Part shown: positions 23,697-33,600 of the stretch, in pieces
Layout of the letters: the number at the start of each line of letters is the position of its first letter
How positions within the stretch are numbered: the stretch's first letter is position 1
Assembly (NCBI RefSeq): GCF_003946045.1
Contig: NZ_RHNW01000021.1
Location: forward strand, 1-37,892
Origin: Levilactobacillus mulengensis
GTDB lineage: Bacteria > Bacillota > Bacilli > Lactobacillales > Lactobacillaceae
Length of the DNA: 37,892 nucleotides
Reading direction: 5' to 3'
The notes under the pieces: generated by a model
Database searches by the model: none
The model's input: only the letters and a program-made list of their open reading frames with translations
What the model was told of the DNA's origin: nothing
Translations under genes and position numbers: made by a program

Positions 23697-25835
23697 ATGT
23701 CAAACACAGTAATCTTAGCTGAAAAACCGAGCCAAGCAAGGTCATACGTTGAGGCATTTCAAAAAAGCACAAAAAAACAGGGTTACTATACGGTTAGTGA
23801 CCCTGTTTTGCCCCAAAATACTGTAATCACGTATGGATTCGGCCATTTGGTCGAATTAGCAACACCAGAAAAATACGATCAAAAGTACAAGCAATGGGCG
23901 CTATCTAATTTACCGATTTTCCCCGATAAATACAAGTTTATCGTGCCAACCGATAAGAAAACGCAGTTTAAAGTCGTCAAAGATTTACTAACGAAAGCAG
24001 ATACAGTGATTGTTGCCACAGATAGCGACCGAGAAGGGTCAAATATCGCGTGGTCGATCATGAACCAAGCGCATATTGATGTTAAGTCGAAAACGATTAA
24101 GCGCCTTTGGTTGAATAGCCTAGAAAAAGACGCGATTATTACCGGCTTTAAAAATCTTGGTGATTGGCACAAAGACTATTTGACTTATAAAGAAGCCCAA
24201 ACCCGTCAAATTAGTGACTGGTTAATTGGTATGAATGGCAGTCCTTTATATACTTTGTTATTAAGACAAAACGGGGTACGCGGGGTGTATTCGATTGGTC
24301 GAGTACAGACGCCAACCTTATATATGGTCTATCAAAGAGACCAGGCAATCAAAAACTTTAAGCCGGAACCCTATTTTGAACTAAATGCGGAAATTTTAGC
24401 CAATCAGCAAAAATTCGTCGCAAAATTAGACCCCTATCAGCGGTTTAAAAACGAAACAGGGCTAATGGCATTCATGCAAGCTAAACACGTTCAGAAAGGA
24501 TCACAGGGCGGTTTAATCAAGGACGTGCAAAAGCAGGCTAAAAAGAGTGCCAGTCCCCAACTATTTTCGCTATCCAGTCTGCAAAGTGCCATGAATAAAC
24601 GGTATCATGCCAGTGCAAGCCAAACCTTAGCGGCCATTCAGAGTTTATACGAAGCTAAATTTCTTAGCTATCCCCGAACCGATTGTGCTTATATCACTGA
24701 TGAAGAATTTGATTATTTAGTGGCTAATCTGACGAAGTATCTGGGGTTAGTCTCTAAGCGAATCGCTTTAACCAATATCACCCCGAATAAGCGCTATGTT
24801 AATGGAAAAAAGGTTGAAGAACACTACGCCATTATTATGACTAAAGTCGTGCCGACGAAAAATCAATTAGCGGCCTTACCTAAATTACAGCAACAGGTCT
24901 ATGATTTGGTTTTAAGAACGACGTTAGCGATGTTTGCTGATCCGTACGAGTACGAGGAAACCACCATTATTACCCAAGTTGGTGACGCCAATTTTAAAGC
25001 AACCGGTAAGGTTCCAACTAAGCAAGGTTGGCAAGCATTATTCGATGATCACACAGCCGACCAGCAAGCAGCAGCAACTTTACCGCTCGTTCACCAAGGC
25101 GATCAGGTCCAAGCAAACCTGCAAACGCCGCAAAAAGAAACGACACCACCGGTACCCTTTACCGAAGGTACCCTGATTACGGCAATGAAAACCGCCGGTA
25201 AAACGCTTGATGATGAAGAAGCCCAGGCGATTCTCAAAGACGTGCAAGGTATTGGGACAAGTGCAACCCGGGCAAATGTGCTGGAAGTGTTAAAGAAGCG
25301 CGGCTATCTCGTCACTGAAAAGAACAAGTTACACGTCAGTGAAGCAGGGATTACTTTATGTAAAGCGGTCGAACTCGAACCCTTGTTAACTAGCCCAGAG
25401 ATGACAGCGAAATGGGAGCAAGCGTTACAACAAATCAGTACCGAAGAACGTACCCCAGATAACTTTTTGAACCAAATCAAAAAGTTCGTGGCAAAGTTGA
25501 TTGCTGATGTTCCCACGCAATTGACTGGCAGTGCAGCCATTAAGCAACAAATCGATCACCAACAGCAAACGCAAAAAGCCGCCGAAGTATTCTTAGAAAC
25601 ACCGCAAGCGACCGTTTTAAATAAACAGAAGTTTTACATTGTGAAGCCTAAGCAAGGCGAAGACTTTACCTTACCCAAGAAATGGAGCAGCAAAACCCTT
25701 GGTAAAACTGCGATCAAAGCCTTAGTCACCAAGGGTGAAACCAGCAAACTAAAGGGATTCAAGAGCAAAAAGGGAAAGCCGTTTGACGCCAAGTTAAAGC
25801 TTGACGGCCATAAATTAAGTTTTGATTTTGATTAG
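23697..25835 (+). CDS. topB: Type IA DNA topoisomerase III
   Basis: A 712-residue topoisomerase. The toprim domain begins with VILAEKPSQARS and carries ATDSDREG (D109, D111); the central domain has YSIGRVQTPTLYMVYQRD; the catalytic tyrosine is Y325 in FLSYPRTDC. The C-terminal 80 residues form one short extra domain (KWSSKTLGKTAIKALVTKG). The enzyme removes negative supercoils or decatenates DNA and is a standard member of pSK41-like transfer operons (TrsI). AAGGGGG precedes the ATG; an open extension upstream overlaps the channel gene and is not coding. Confidence 0.95.
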   Translation: MSNTVILAEKPSQARSYVEAFQKSTKKQGYYTVSDPVLPQNTVITYGFGHLVELATPEKYDQKYKQWALSNLPIFPDKYKFIVPTDKKTQFKVVKDLLTKADTVIVATDSDREGSNIAWSIMNQAHIDVKSKTIKRLWLNSLEKDAIITGFKNLGDWHKDYLTYKEAQTRQISDWLIGMNGSPLYTLLLRQNGVRGVYSIGRVQTPTLYMVYQRDQAIKNFKPEPYFELNAEILANQQKFVAKLDPYQRFKNETGLMAFMQAKHVQKGSQGGLIKDVQKQAKKSASPQLFSLSSLQSAMNKRYHASASQTLAAIQSLYEAKFLSYPRTDCAYITDEEFDYLVANLTKYLGLVSKRIALTNITPNKRYVNGKKVEEHYAIIMTKVVPTKNQLAALPKLQQQVYDLVLRTTLAMFADPYEYEETTIITQVGDANFKATGKVPTKQGWQALFDDHTADQQAAATLPLVHQGDQVQANLQTPQKETTPPVPFTEGTLITAMKTAGKTLDDEEAQAILKDVQGIGTSATRANVLEVLKKRGYLVTEKNKLHVSEAGITLCKAVELEPLLTSPEMTAKWEQALQQISTEERTPDNFLNQIKKFVAKLIADVPTQLTGSAAIKQQIDHQQQTQKAAEVFLETPQATVLNKQKFYIVKPKQGEDFTLPKKWSSKTLGKTAIKALVTKGETSKLKGFKSKKGKPFDAKLKLDGHKLSFDFD

Positions 25836-25873
25836 ATCCTGTCTACCGCCCTTCACGTTGTTCCGGTTGGTGA

Positions 25874-25927
25874 ACCCGTCATTTAGGTTCACTTTGACAA
25901 CCCCAAAAGTAAACCTAAATAACGGGT
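25874..25927 (+). repeat. Long imperfect inverted repeat after topB
   Basis: ACCCGTCATTTAGGTTCACT pairs with its counterpart ending at 25927, about 21 pairs with two mismatches around a loop of 12. No T-run follows, so it is more likely a processing or regulatory stem than a terminator. It lies 30 bases before the next start codon. Confidence 0.65.
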
Positions 25928-25957
25928 AAGATTAGCAAAACAAAGGAGATCATAAAT

Positions 25958-26173
25958 ATGGATAACGAATTAGCAGTCATTGGGAGTGAATTACCGGTTC
26001 TGCAGGCTAAAGAACCCTACAAGTATTTAAAGGAAATCACTGGTAACGGCGCTTATTATCAAGTAGCTTGGCAAAAATTATCTGACGGTTACGTTGCCCT
26101 TTATGGCACGACCTCGATTCAAATAAGATCATTGCCGACATTGAATGATATTTTTGAAGATGAGGAGGGGTAG
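25958..26173 (+). CDS. Hypothetical protein, 71 aa
   Basis: A small acidic soluble protein (ELPVLQAKEPYKYLKEITG, YYQVAWQKLSDGYVALYG) with a strong ribosome site (AAAGGAG). It lies three bases before the ArdC-like gene and is certainly co-transcribed with it. No family recognised; it could be a partner of the antirestriction protein. Confidence 0.65.
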   Translation: MDNELAVIGSELPVLQAKEPYKYLKEITGNGAYYQVAWQKLSDGYVALYGTTSIQIRSLPTLNDIFEDEEG

Positions 26174-26176
26174 ACA

Positions 26177-27301
26177 ATGCCGAGTAAAGCAGACGTTAAA
26201 GCCTGGAAAGCACAATTGGTCGCCCAGGCTGAACAACAAATCCTAAAATTAACTGATAGTGGCCAATTTAAAAAGTACCTCAATACCTTGGCTAAATTCC
26301 ATCATTATAGCGCCAGAAACATTGATTTGATTTATGCGCAAAATCCGCAAGCGACCCAGGTCGCGGGATTTAAGCAATGGCAAACAGATTTTAACCGCAC
26401 CGTTAATAAGGGCGCTAAGTCCATTCGAATTGCGGCACCGATTATTAAGAAATTAACACCCGCTGAGCAAAAGCGACTTGATACTACCGACGAACGGGCC
26501 ATTGTTGGTTATCGTTACCTACCCATCTTCGACGTGGCACAAACTAGTGGTGACCCTGTCCTAAGCGCTAAAGACTTTGTCAAAGAAAATTTGGCTGATC
26601 ATCAGAATGTGACAAGCTTATATAACGCGTTCAAAGATTATTTAAACCAGCAAACCGACCTTAAAGTCAGTGAAGTGCCTTTAGCGACGCTAAATGGGGC
26701 TAAGGGGTATTTTCAACCCAGCACTAATGAAATCGTCATTGGTGTCGATGAGCCCGACAATGCCTTGAAACTAAAGACGTTATATCACGAATATGCACAT
26801 AGTCAGTTACATGGGTTAAAATCAGCCTTTAAAGATCGCCCGCAAGCCTATCAGGAAACCCAAGCCGAAGCGGTCGCATATGTTGCCATGCAAAATATTG
26901 GCGTTGATACCAGTAACTACTCCCTCGGGTATGTGGCTACCTGGGCTAAAGATAAAGCTGTGATCCATAGCGCTTTAAGTGAAATCCAGCAAGTGAGCAG
27001 TAAAGTGATTGAGCTTAGCGACGGGTTAACCAAACAATTAGGCTTACAAGAAGCACAAAAAGAACCTGAGCATGATCTAAAAAAGCAATCAGCCCAAGCA
27101 CTTAATAAGTCCTATCAAAGCTTGCAACAACAAGTTCAGCAAGCAACTAATCCACAACAAAAATCAGAACTACAAAATAAATTAAATGATGTACACCATG
27201 AAATCAGTAATCGAACGCAAAAACAACTGCAAGCATTTGCTGAACAGAATCCGGAAATCAAACAACCCGAATCCGAACTTGATCAAAGTTTAAAACGTTA
27301 G
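26177..27301 (+). CDS. ArdC/LtrC-like antirestriction protein with zincin domain
   Basis: A 374-residue protein. Residues 1-110 form the ArdC-type N-terminal ssDNA-binding domain (FHHYSARNIDLIYAQNPQAT, VAGFKQWQ, RTVNKGAKSIRI). A zinc metallopeptidase-like domain follows with HEYAHSQLH (the HExxH motif) and the distal glutamate in ETQAEAVAYVAM. The C-terminal 90 residues are a glutamine-rich coiled coil. ArdC proteins shield incoming single-stranded plasmid DNA from host restriction. Here it stands between the transfer operon and a type I restriction system carried on the same DNA. Its stop overlaps the -35 element of the next RNA gene. Confidence 0.85.
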   Translation: MPSKADVKAWKAQLVAQAEQQILKLTDSGQFKKYLNTLAKFHHYSARNIDLIYAQNPQATQVAGFKQWQTDFNRTVNKGAKSIRIAAPIIKKLTPAEQKRLDTTDERAIVGYRYLPIFDVAQTSGDPVLSAKDFVKENLADHQNVTSLYNAFKDYLNQQTDLKVSEVPLATLNGAKGYFQPSTNEIVIGVDEPDNALKLKTLYHEYAHSQLHGLKSAFKDRPQAYQETQAEAVAYVAMQNIGVDTSNYSLGYVATWAKDKAVIHSALSEIQQVSSKVIELSDGLTKQLGLQEAQKEPEHDLKKQSAQALNKSYQSLQQQVQQATNPQQKSELQNKLNDVHHEISNRTQKQLQAFAEQNPEIKQPESELDQSLKR

Positions 27302-27333
27302 CCAGTTTTTAAAGGGCATGCTATAATGGAGAC

Positions 27334-27460
27334 AGAAAAAGGAAGCCCTGCGCTAACAAGACTTCCCATGCAAGCCGCTTCAAAGGCGGTGGCATTAGTT
27401 AACTAAACGATACTGTCGTCCCGTAACTCGCCAAAGTTATAATCGGGGCGGCTTTTTTAT
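27334..27460 (+). ncRNA. Antisense RNA antitoxin of type I module 1
   Basis: A promoter TAGCCA (27299-27304), 17 bases, TATAAT (27322-27327, with an extended TG) starts an RNA of about 125 bases that ends in a hairpin with T-run (about 27415-27458). It contains GGAAG/CTTCC and GCCGC/GCGGTGGC stems. A closely related sequence lies at 36434-36552. The RNA overlaps the 3' end of the toxin gene on the other strand. Assigned by comparison of the two copies and by the toxin opposite. Confidence 0.7.
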
Positions 27461-27546
27461 TTGTTCCTTTTGTCGATGTATGTTAGCAACGCTAAAATAA
27501 ACATTGCAAATAGCAACATCAACGAGAGTGTCTGGAAGACGCTCAT
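27457..27546 (-). CDS. Holin-like toxin of type I module 1, 29 aa
   Basis: Minus-strand frame MSVFQTLSLMLLFAMFILAL followed by LTYIDKRNK: a single membrane helix with a charged tail, the pattern of the putative holin-like toxins (Hol_Tox family, similar to TxpA of Bacillus). Such peptides damage the membrane when the antisense RNA disappears. The ribosome site GGAAGG is about 12 bases before the ATG, and a leader of about 90 bases precedes it. The gene is shorter than the usual annotation limit. Confidence 0.75.
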   Translation of the reverse strand: MSVFQTLSLMLLFAMFILALLTYIDKRNK

Positions 27547-27644
27547 TGACTGTGAAACCTTCCTGAAGATTATTCCATGTTCCCATGGGCCTCACCTCGC
27601 AAGGGAAAAGACAGCTACCGCCCTTAAAACTTCCTGCGTAATCC

Positions 27645-27673
27645 ATTATACAGGTGAATTAAGTGTTGACCAA
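27645..27673 (-). promoter_or_regulatory. Promoter of toxin 1
   Basis: On the minus strand TTGGTC (27673-27668), 17 bases, TATAAT (27650-27645). Gives the toxin a leader of about 90 bases that can fold. Confidence 0.6.
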
Positions 27674-27731
27674 GCACAATAAAAATTAAGTCATGGGGTT
27701 TCATAGGATCCTAAATTTGATCAAATTAAGC

Positions 27732-28976
27732 TCAGCAAAACATCTTTTGTAGATACCCTTTTTTGAGTTCCTGGAGTTTTTCAAGCTTACGCTGATGAAG
27801 AGCGATAGTGTCATCTATCTGTTTAAAGAATGATCCGATTTTTTGTTGCTCAATATCGTTACTAGGCACCGTAGCACTATAATTGGATATTTCATTTAAA
27901 GAGATATGTTTAATAGTGCCACCATGGGACACTTTTTTCATTTCATTAAAAAAGGAACCTTGATTTAACAATTGATATACAAATTCAGTATTTTTACTGG
28001 CTACTAGTCGGGCAACTCGTTGGGCTAAAATCATATTATCATCTACCACTTTAGCAGTCCTTCCAACGGTTCCATCCATTGTGACTAAAATATCATTTTT
28101 GTTTAAATAATATCGTTCTTTAATCTCATCAGATAGATCATCTACTCTATTACCTAATGATACATCTACGATAGAAGATTCATTTTGAATATTTCCGTTG
28201 GTAATAACTAAATATTTTCCATTGTCAACGAAATCTTCGTTTTTAAATGGAAACCCTGTTAAAACTAGGGATAATTCTTCTAACTTACGCTCTTCCCAAG
28301 CGTCAGCAAACCCTGCAAATCTTAATTGTGGGAACTTGCTACCATTTCTGGGGAACAATTTCTGCAAATAGCCCTGTTTAAATTCCTTAAGCTTAGCTAA
28401 CTTACGCTGGGTGACTGCGACCAGGTTGTCGAGACTACTAAAGGTCTGGCTAATTTTACGTTGTTCCTTTAGGGAAGGATATCTAACTTGAACTGTCTGA
28501 AGATCAGAATTCTGCAGATGAACCACTGACTTTCCCTGAGCCCGACGTGTGAGCTCTTTCTGCTGTGAACCGTTTGAGATTGTAATGGCTAGAAAGGAGC
28601 TGTCGAGCATTTCCTTCGATGGTTTGACTACGTTGAGGTCACCACCAAGGATTATTCCAGCAACTTCAATGTTAGACGCCCTCGATATGTCTTCTGCCGT
28701 CTCTCCAGATCCCGGTACAATCACATCGCCTAATTCACTCTTAACTGAATCTGCATTATCGACAACAAATGTATCATCAACCGATTTTATATTGGTCTCA
28801 TACTTCGTATACAGCCGTCCATACAGGATGATTGGATGTCCATCGGGGACCAGATCACCTTTTGAATAACCTTTGCCCTTAGAGAACGTAGCAAGTTCTC
28901 CCAGCTTCTGCTTTTCCCAAGGGTCAGTGAAACCTTTAAATCTTAATTGCGGATATTTAGCTTGGTTATCTTTCAT
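27732..28976 (-). CDS. hsdS: Type I restriction-modification specificity subunit
   Basis: A 414-residue HsdS with the usual two target-recognition domains. Each half starts alike (YPQLRFKGFTDPWEKQKLGEL and FPQLRFAGFADAWEERKLEEL) and ends alike in a helical spacer (RKLAKLKEFKQGYLQKLF and RKLEKLQELKKGYLQKMF), so both domains are complete. It decides the split target sequence of the system. I chose ATG 28976, with GGAGG six bases before it, which overlaps the end of hsdM by 11 bases; an ATG at 29003 would lengthen it by nine residues. No second hsdS or recombinase beside it suggests phase variation. Confidence 0.93.
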   Translation of the reverse strand: MKDNQAKYPQLRFKGFTDPWEKQKLGELATFSKGKGYSKGDLVPDGHPIILYGRLYTKYETNIKSVDDTFVVDNADSVKSELGDVIVPGSGETAEDISRASNIEVAGIILGGDLNVVKPSKEMLDSSFLAITISNGSQQKELTRRAQGKSVVHLQNSDLQTVQVRYPSLKEQRKISQTFSSLDNLVAVTQRKLAKLKEFKQGYLQKLFPRNGSKFPQLRFAGFADAWEERKLEELSLVLTGFPFKNEDFVDNGKYLVITNGNIQNESSIVDVSLGNRVDDLSDEIKERYYLNKNDILVTMDGTVGRTAKVVDDNMILAQRVARLVASKNTEFVYQLLNQGSFFNEMKKVSHGGTIKHISLNEISNYSATVPSNDIEQQKIGSFFKQIDDTIALHQRKLEKLQELKKGYLQKMFC

Positions 28977-30588
28977 TGTGGGCCTCCGGTTTTGACTGGT
29001 CATTAACCTGGGTGGTCACTAACTGGCTAGCCAATTCATTAAAGGCTTGTTCATTCTGACTGATTTCCTCGTCCAGTTGCTTCAGATCGGCTTTAACTTG
29101 GTCCAGATCAATCTCGGGTTCCAGTTCAAACGTATCAACGTAGCGCGGAATATTTAAGTTGTAGTCATTCTCCTTGATTTCCGCCGGTGAGGCCACGTGG
29201 GCATATTTATCGACATCTTGCCGGTTTTGATAAGTCGTCACAATTTTTTGAATATTGGCTGCCGTTAGCTTATTTTGATTCTTGTCCTTTTCAAATTCCC
29301 GGGACGCATCAATAAACAAGACGTCGTCAGTGGTTTTGTGTTTCTTTAAAATCATGATTAACGTTGGAATACTAGTGGAATGAAAAATGTTAGCGGGTAG
29401 CCCAACAATGGCATCAATCCGGTTATCTAACAGGAGCTTTTGGCGAATCTTGCCTTCTTTAGCACCTCGAAATAACACGCCATGGGGTAAGACAATGCCC
29501 ATAGTCCCATGTTCCTGCAAATGATAAAAGCCGTGTAGCAGAAAGGCAAAGTCGGCTTTAGATTTAGGTGGTAAGACGCCATAGTCGCGGAAACGGGGAT
29601 CAGACAAGCGTTTATCACTGTTATCCCAGTGTGCCGAGTAGGGCGGGTTCATGACGACCGCATCAAATAAGTAAGGTTCGTCAACCGGCCAATCTTTACT
29701 TAACGTGTCACCATTGCGTAAGTGCATATCGTCATACGAGACTCCATGTAACATGAGGTTCATGCGGGCCAGGTTATAGGTCGTGGTGTTCAATTCTTGG
29801 CCGTGATAACTCACTAAATTGGGGTCTTGCACATGTTGTCCCACATTCAACAGCAGTGAACCGGAACCAACCGCTGGATCATAAATAGTTCGAACTTGTT
29901 TGTCACCTGCATTGCGCTGATAAGTCACAATCTGGGCAATAATGTCGGACACCTGCCGTGGAGTATAAAATTCACCCGCCTTCTTACCAGAATCACTGGC
30001 AAATTGCGCAATTAAGTATTCATAGGCGTCACCTAAGACGTCGCCTTGATGATGGACGAGATCAATCGTATTTAAAGCTAACATGGTATCACTGATAGTT
30101 TGATTCCGTTGTTGTAAAGAACTGCCTAATTTATTACTACTTAAATCCACATCGGCAAACAAGCCCGAAAAGTCTTGCGCTGAAGATAGATTTTGTGTCG
30201 ACTGTTCCAGATCATGAAGTGCTTGAGATAAATCGTCTAACGCAAAAGTATGGGCTTGAATCTTGCCAATCAGGGTGGCGTACAACGCCTGGGGTTGAAT
30301 TAAATAGCCGAGCGTGTTTTGCAAATACTCCACTAAACTGGGCTGCACCGAGACACCTTCCAACTCGAACTGAGGATCCATATACTGAGCATATTTCTGA
30401 GTGACATTTTCGGTTTCACCCGCCCATTCACTAAAGGTCGTCAAGGTTTTCTCGGATAGGAACCGATAAAAAATTAACCCTAATAAATAATTTTTATATT
30501 CAGAAGCGTCCATTTTCCCGCGTAAGACATCGGCCGCATTCCATAGGGCACTTTCAAGTTGACTAGCTTGCGTTGTTTTTTCTGACAT
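28966..30588 (-). CDS. hsdM: Type I restriction-modification N6-adenine methyltransferase
   Basis: A 540-residue HsdM. It carries GEFYTP at about 205-210, the SAM-binding motif DPAVGSGSLL at 237-246 and the catalytic NPPY at 314-317, plus the helical N-terminal domain typical of the subunit. It methylates adenine in the target named by HsdS. Gene order hsdR-hsdM-hsdS on the minus strand with 13 bases between hsdR and hsdM shows one operon. All motifs are intact. Confidence 0.95.
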   Translation of the reverse strand: MSEKTTQASQLESALWNAADVLRGKMDASEYKNYLLGLIFYRFLSEKTLTTFSEWAGETENVTQKYAQYMDPQFELEGVSVQPSLVEYLQNTLGYLIQPQALYATLIGKIQAHTFALDDLSQALHDLEQSTQNLSSAQDFSGLFADVDLSSNKLGSSLQQRNQTISDTMLALNTIDLVHHQGDVLGDAYEYLIAQFASDSGKKAGEFYTPRQVSDIIAQIVTYQRNAGDKQVRTIYDPAVGSGSLLLNVGQHVQDPNLVSYHGQELNTTTYNLARMNLMLHGVSYDDMHLRNGDTLSKDWPVDEPYLFDAVVMNPPYSAHWDNSDKRLSDPRFRDYGVLPPKSKADFAFLLHGFYHLQEHGTMGIVLPHGVLFRGAKEGKIRQKLLLDNRIDAIVGLPANIFHSTSIPTLIMILKKHKTTDDVLFIDASREFEKDKNQNKLTAANIQKIVTTYQNRQDVDKYAHVASPAEIKENDYNLNIPRYVDTFELEPEIDLDQVKADLKQLDEEISQNEQAFNELASQLVTTQVNDQSKPEAHNER

Positions 30589-30601
30589 TGTTTAACCTCA
30601 C

Positions 30602-33600
30602 TTATTTTTGTAAATAGATTGCCAAATCGTGTTCAATAAACTGTCGCCAAGCAGCCTGGGACTTAATCCGGTATAGTGGCAAAATAGCTGGAATCTCAGG
30701 CCCAGCGGCAGTTTGAGCTTGTAAGGCCGCTGCTAAATTCGCTGACTGCGTTAATTCTTGTTCATGGTGCCATTCATCAGTCCCCACGGTGTGTTCACGC
30801 GCCACCCGTAATAGGGCTGCTTGATCTAAGCCCCATGTGTGGGCAAAGGCCGTCGTTTTTTGGACCAATTGTTTCTGGGCGTAATCAGCCACCAACTCCC
30901 GAGCGTTCAACGCTACTGGCGCTTGATTTTGGTCACTCTGTTGCTGAGACTGTTGCATTTGTTGCTCAATATAAGGCATGGCTTCGCGAATTAACTGGGC
31001 CTGTTGCGGTTGCGTTTCCGCTAATTTATTCAAATTAGCCTGTACTTTGGCACTATTTTGCAGGTAATCGGTCATATGGGCTTGGGCTTGATCAGGTGTC
31101 GTGTACTGTTGCTGTTCATCAATCCAATCTTGAATTAATTGCGTCAAATAATCATAATCCACCAAGACGACTGAACCAACGGCTAGGGAAAAGTCTAAGG
31201 CAGCTAATTCTTCGGGGACTTTCTCAGGCTCTTGGTTAGTAACCGCCGCTTTAATCCGCAGATATTTACCCGTATAGGATTCTACTTCGGGCTGAGCGAT
31301 ACCAAAGGCCTTTTCACTGTTTTCCCAAGTGAAATCGTTGTACATGGATAAGGAATTCAATTGTTGATTCACTTGGCGAAAGGCTTTCACAAACTGTACC
31401 TTGGCAGTAGTTCCTTTAAGGTCATCGGCCGCCGTCGGCGTTGGGGCAATGGCTTTTAAAGCGACCACGGCCTTTTGAAATTTTAAGACGGCCTGCTGAT
31501 AAGTGGGACGAATGATGACATTAAAAGAGCCTTCGCCACTATATAACTTGTAAGCTTCACGTTCATTAGCTTCCATGATTGCCGGTACCCGAAAGGTCAC
31601 AATTTGGCCTTCTTGTTTTAATTCCCGGTTTTGGAGCCGGTTGGTGCGTGAGTAGGCTTGAATGAGTTCTTGATAAGCTAAGGTGCGGTCAACAAAGAGC
31701 GTATTTAGCCGAGGGGCATCAAAACCCGTTAATAACCGTCGCACCACAATCACTAGATTAATTTCCTGATCCGGTTTCAAATGAGCAAAGACCGCCTCAC
31801 GCCGGGCAGCCCGTTTTGCGACATCTTCGTTATAGAGATTCAAATCGGCTAAATCAAAATTAGTGTGATACTGCTGATTATAATCCTTTAAAATGGTGGC
31901 CATTTGGTCATGTTTGTGCGCACTCTGATCTTCGTTTTCACTTAATGAATAAGTAATCGCAATTCGGGGCCAATCAGGATCTAGCTGATTGTGAGTAGTC
32001 TTTTTCGCGGCTTTAAAGGCTTGATAATAGCGTTGCGCCATTTCAATGGAACTGGTGGTCAAAATCGCATTATAGTTGCCATGACCCAAACTCGTTTTAC
32101 GCGGGCCTTTTTGTAAAATATATTGAACAACTTGGTTAATATGTTCATCGGTCTCAAAGTCAGCCGGAGTTAAATACGTTTCTTCCAAGTCCTTTACTGA
32201 CATCGCTTGAATCTTGGCTTGAATTTTTGCTTCATCAGCTGTACTCAACAGGCGGCCTTGCTTATCACGACGAGCTTTAACACGATTGGTTTCTTTTTCA
32301 AGGGCCCGGGTTATTAAAGCGTCTTTACCAATCGTTGTCACGTGTTCCACATTAAACGGTAACACGGCTTGGTCCTCTAAGGCATCTCGCAAGTTATAAA
32401 CGTGACAGACTTTACCAAATAGCTCCTCAGTCGTGACCGCTAGATCACCCTTGAGCTGTTTCTTATTTTCATTAAAGATGGGGGTGCCAGTGTAACCATA
32501 CCAGTTACTATTGATAAACGCTGCCCGAATTTCCTTTTGCATCTTACCAAACTGCGACCGGTGGGCTTCGTCAACAAAGAAGATCACCCGTTGCTTTAAA
32601 GTCTTACTAAAGCGGGATTGCTTACCGGTTGCCAGCTGGGCTTGCGTTTTTTTGACCGCCCGATGGAGTTTTTGAATCGAGGTAACCAAGACCTTACCGT
32701 CATTTTGTTGCAACTTACGCATTAAATCACCGGTATTTTGGGCTTCGTTAATGGCAATATCGTCATTGGCGGCATAGGCACTAAAGTTGCTAGTTGTCTG
32801 TTCGTCTAAATCCCGCCGGTCAACTAAGAAGATGACCTTATCGACACCAGGATCTTGCGCAGCTAATTTAGCGGTTTTATATGAGGTGAGTGTTTTACCA
32901 GAACCCGTGGTATGCCAAACAAAGCCATCTTGATGGTCGTGAATCCGGTGCATCACGGCTTCAATCGCATAAATCTGATAAGGCCGTAAGAGAATTAAGC
33001 TCTGACGTTCTTGGTCGATGACCGTATATTCACTGACCATTTTGTGGGCCATGGGAATATTAAGGACTTGGCGCGTGAACGCTAAGCCGTTTTCCACGGG
33101 GTGATTATCCCGTGTCCGCCAATTAAACAAAAAGGCTTTGTTGAAACGATCCGGTTCGGCATTCGCAAAATACGCCGTACTATCTGGCGTCATAATCACA
33201 AACATTTGCAACAGCGAGTAAATTTCCGTATATTTACCTTCCTGCGCGTATTTTTCAATTTGATTAAAAGCCTGGTTAAGTTCGACCGTGGCTTTTTTTA
33301 GTTCCAATTGAATTAAGGGTAACCCATTAATCAATAGGGTTACGTCAAAACGGCGATCAGGATCGACATCTTGAGTACCAGCTAACCGTGGTCGCACTGC
33401 TTGCCGGACTACTTCATAACTAGATTTACCGCCAGCAACGTCCGCTTTCCAAAACAACTCGAGCGTCACCGTGCCCAGCTTAGCATCATCACGTTCAACT
33501 TCCACTTTGCCAATGCCATTTTCGGCGGCTAGTAATTTAGCCGCTTCATAAGGTGTCCGGACCTCAATCGCCCGTTTAACTTGATTAAATTCAGTATCAG

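Noticed and set aside
27437..27646. 69-codon minus-strand frame across toxin module 1
   Set aside because: Wrong frame relative to the 29-aa holin-like toxin, no ribosome site, overlaps leader and terminator.
27712..27725. AATTTGATCAAATT palindrome after hsdS
   Set aside because: Perfect but short and A/T-rich; no T-run or neighbouring feature to support a role.
28549..28869. 106-codon plus-strand frame inside hsdS
   Set aside because: Antisense shadow of hsdS without ribosome site.
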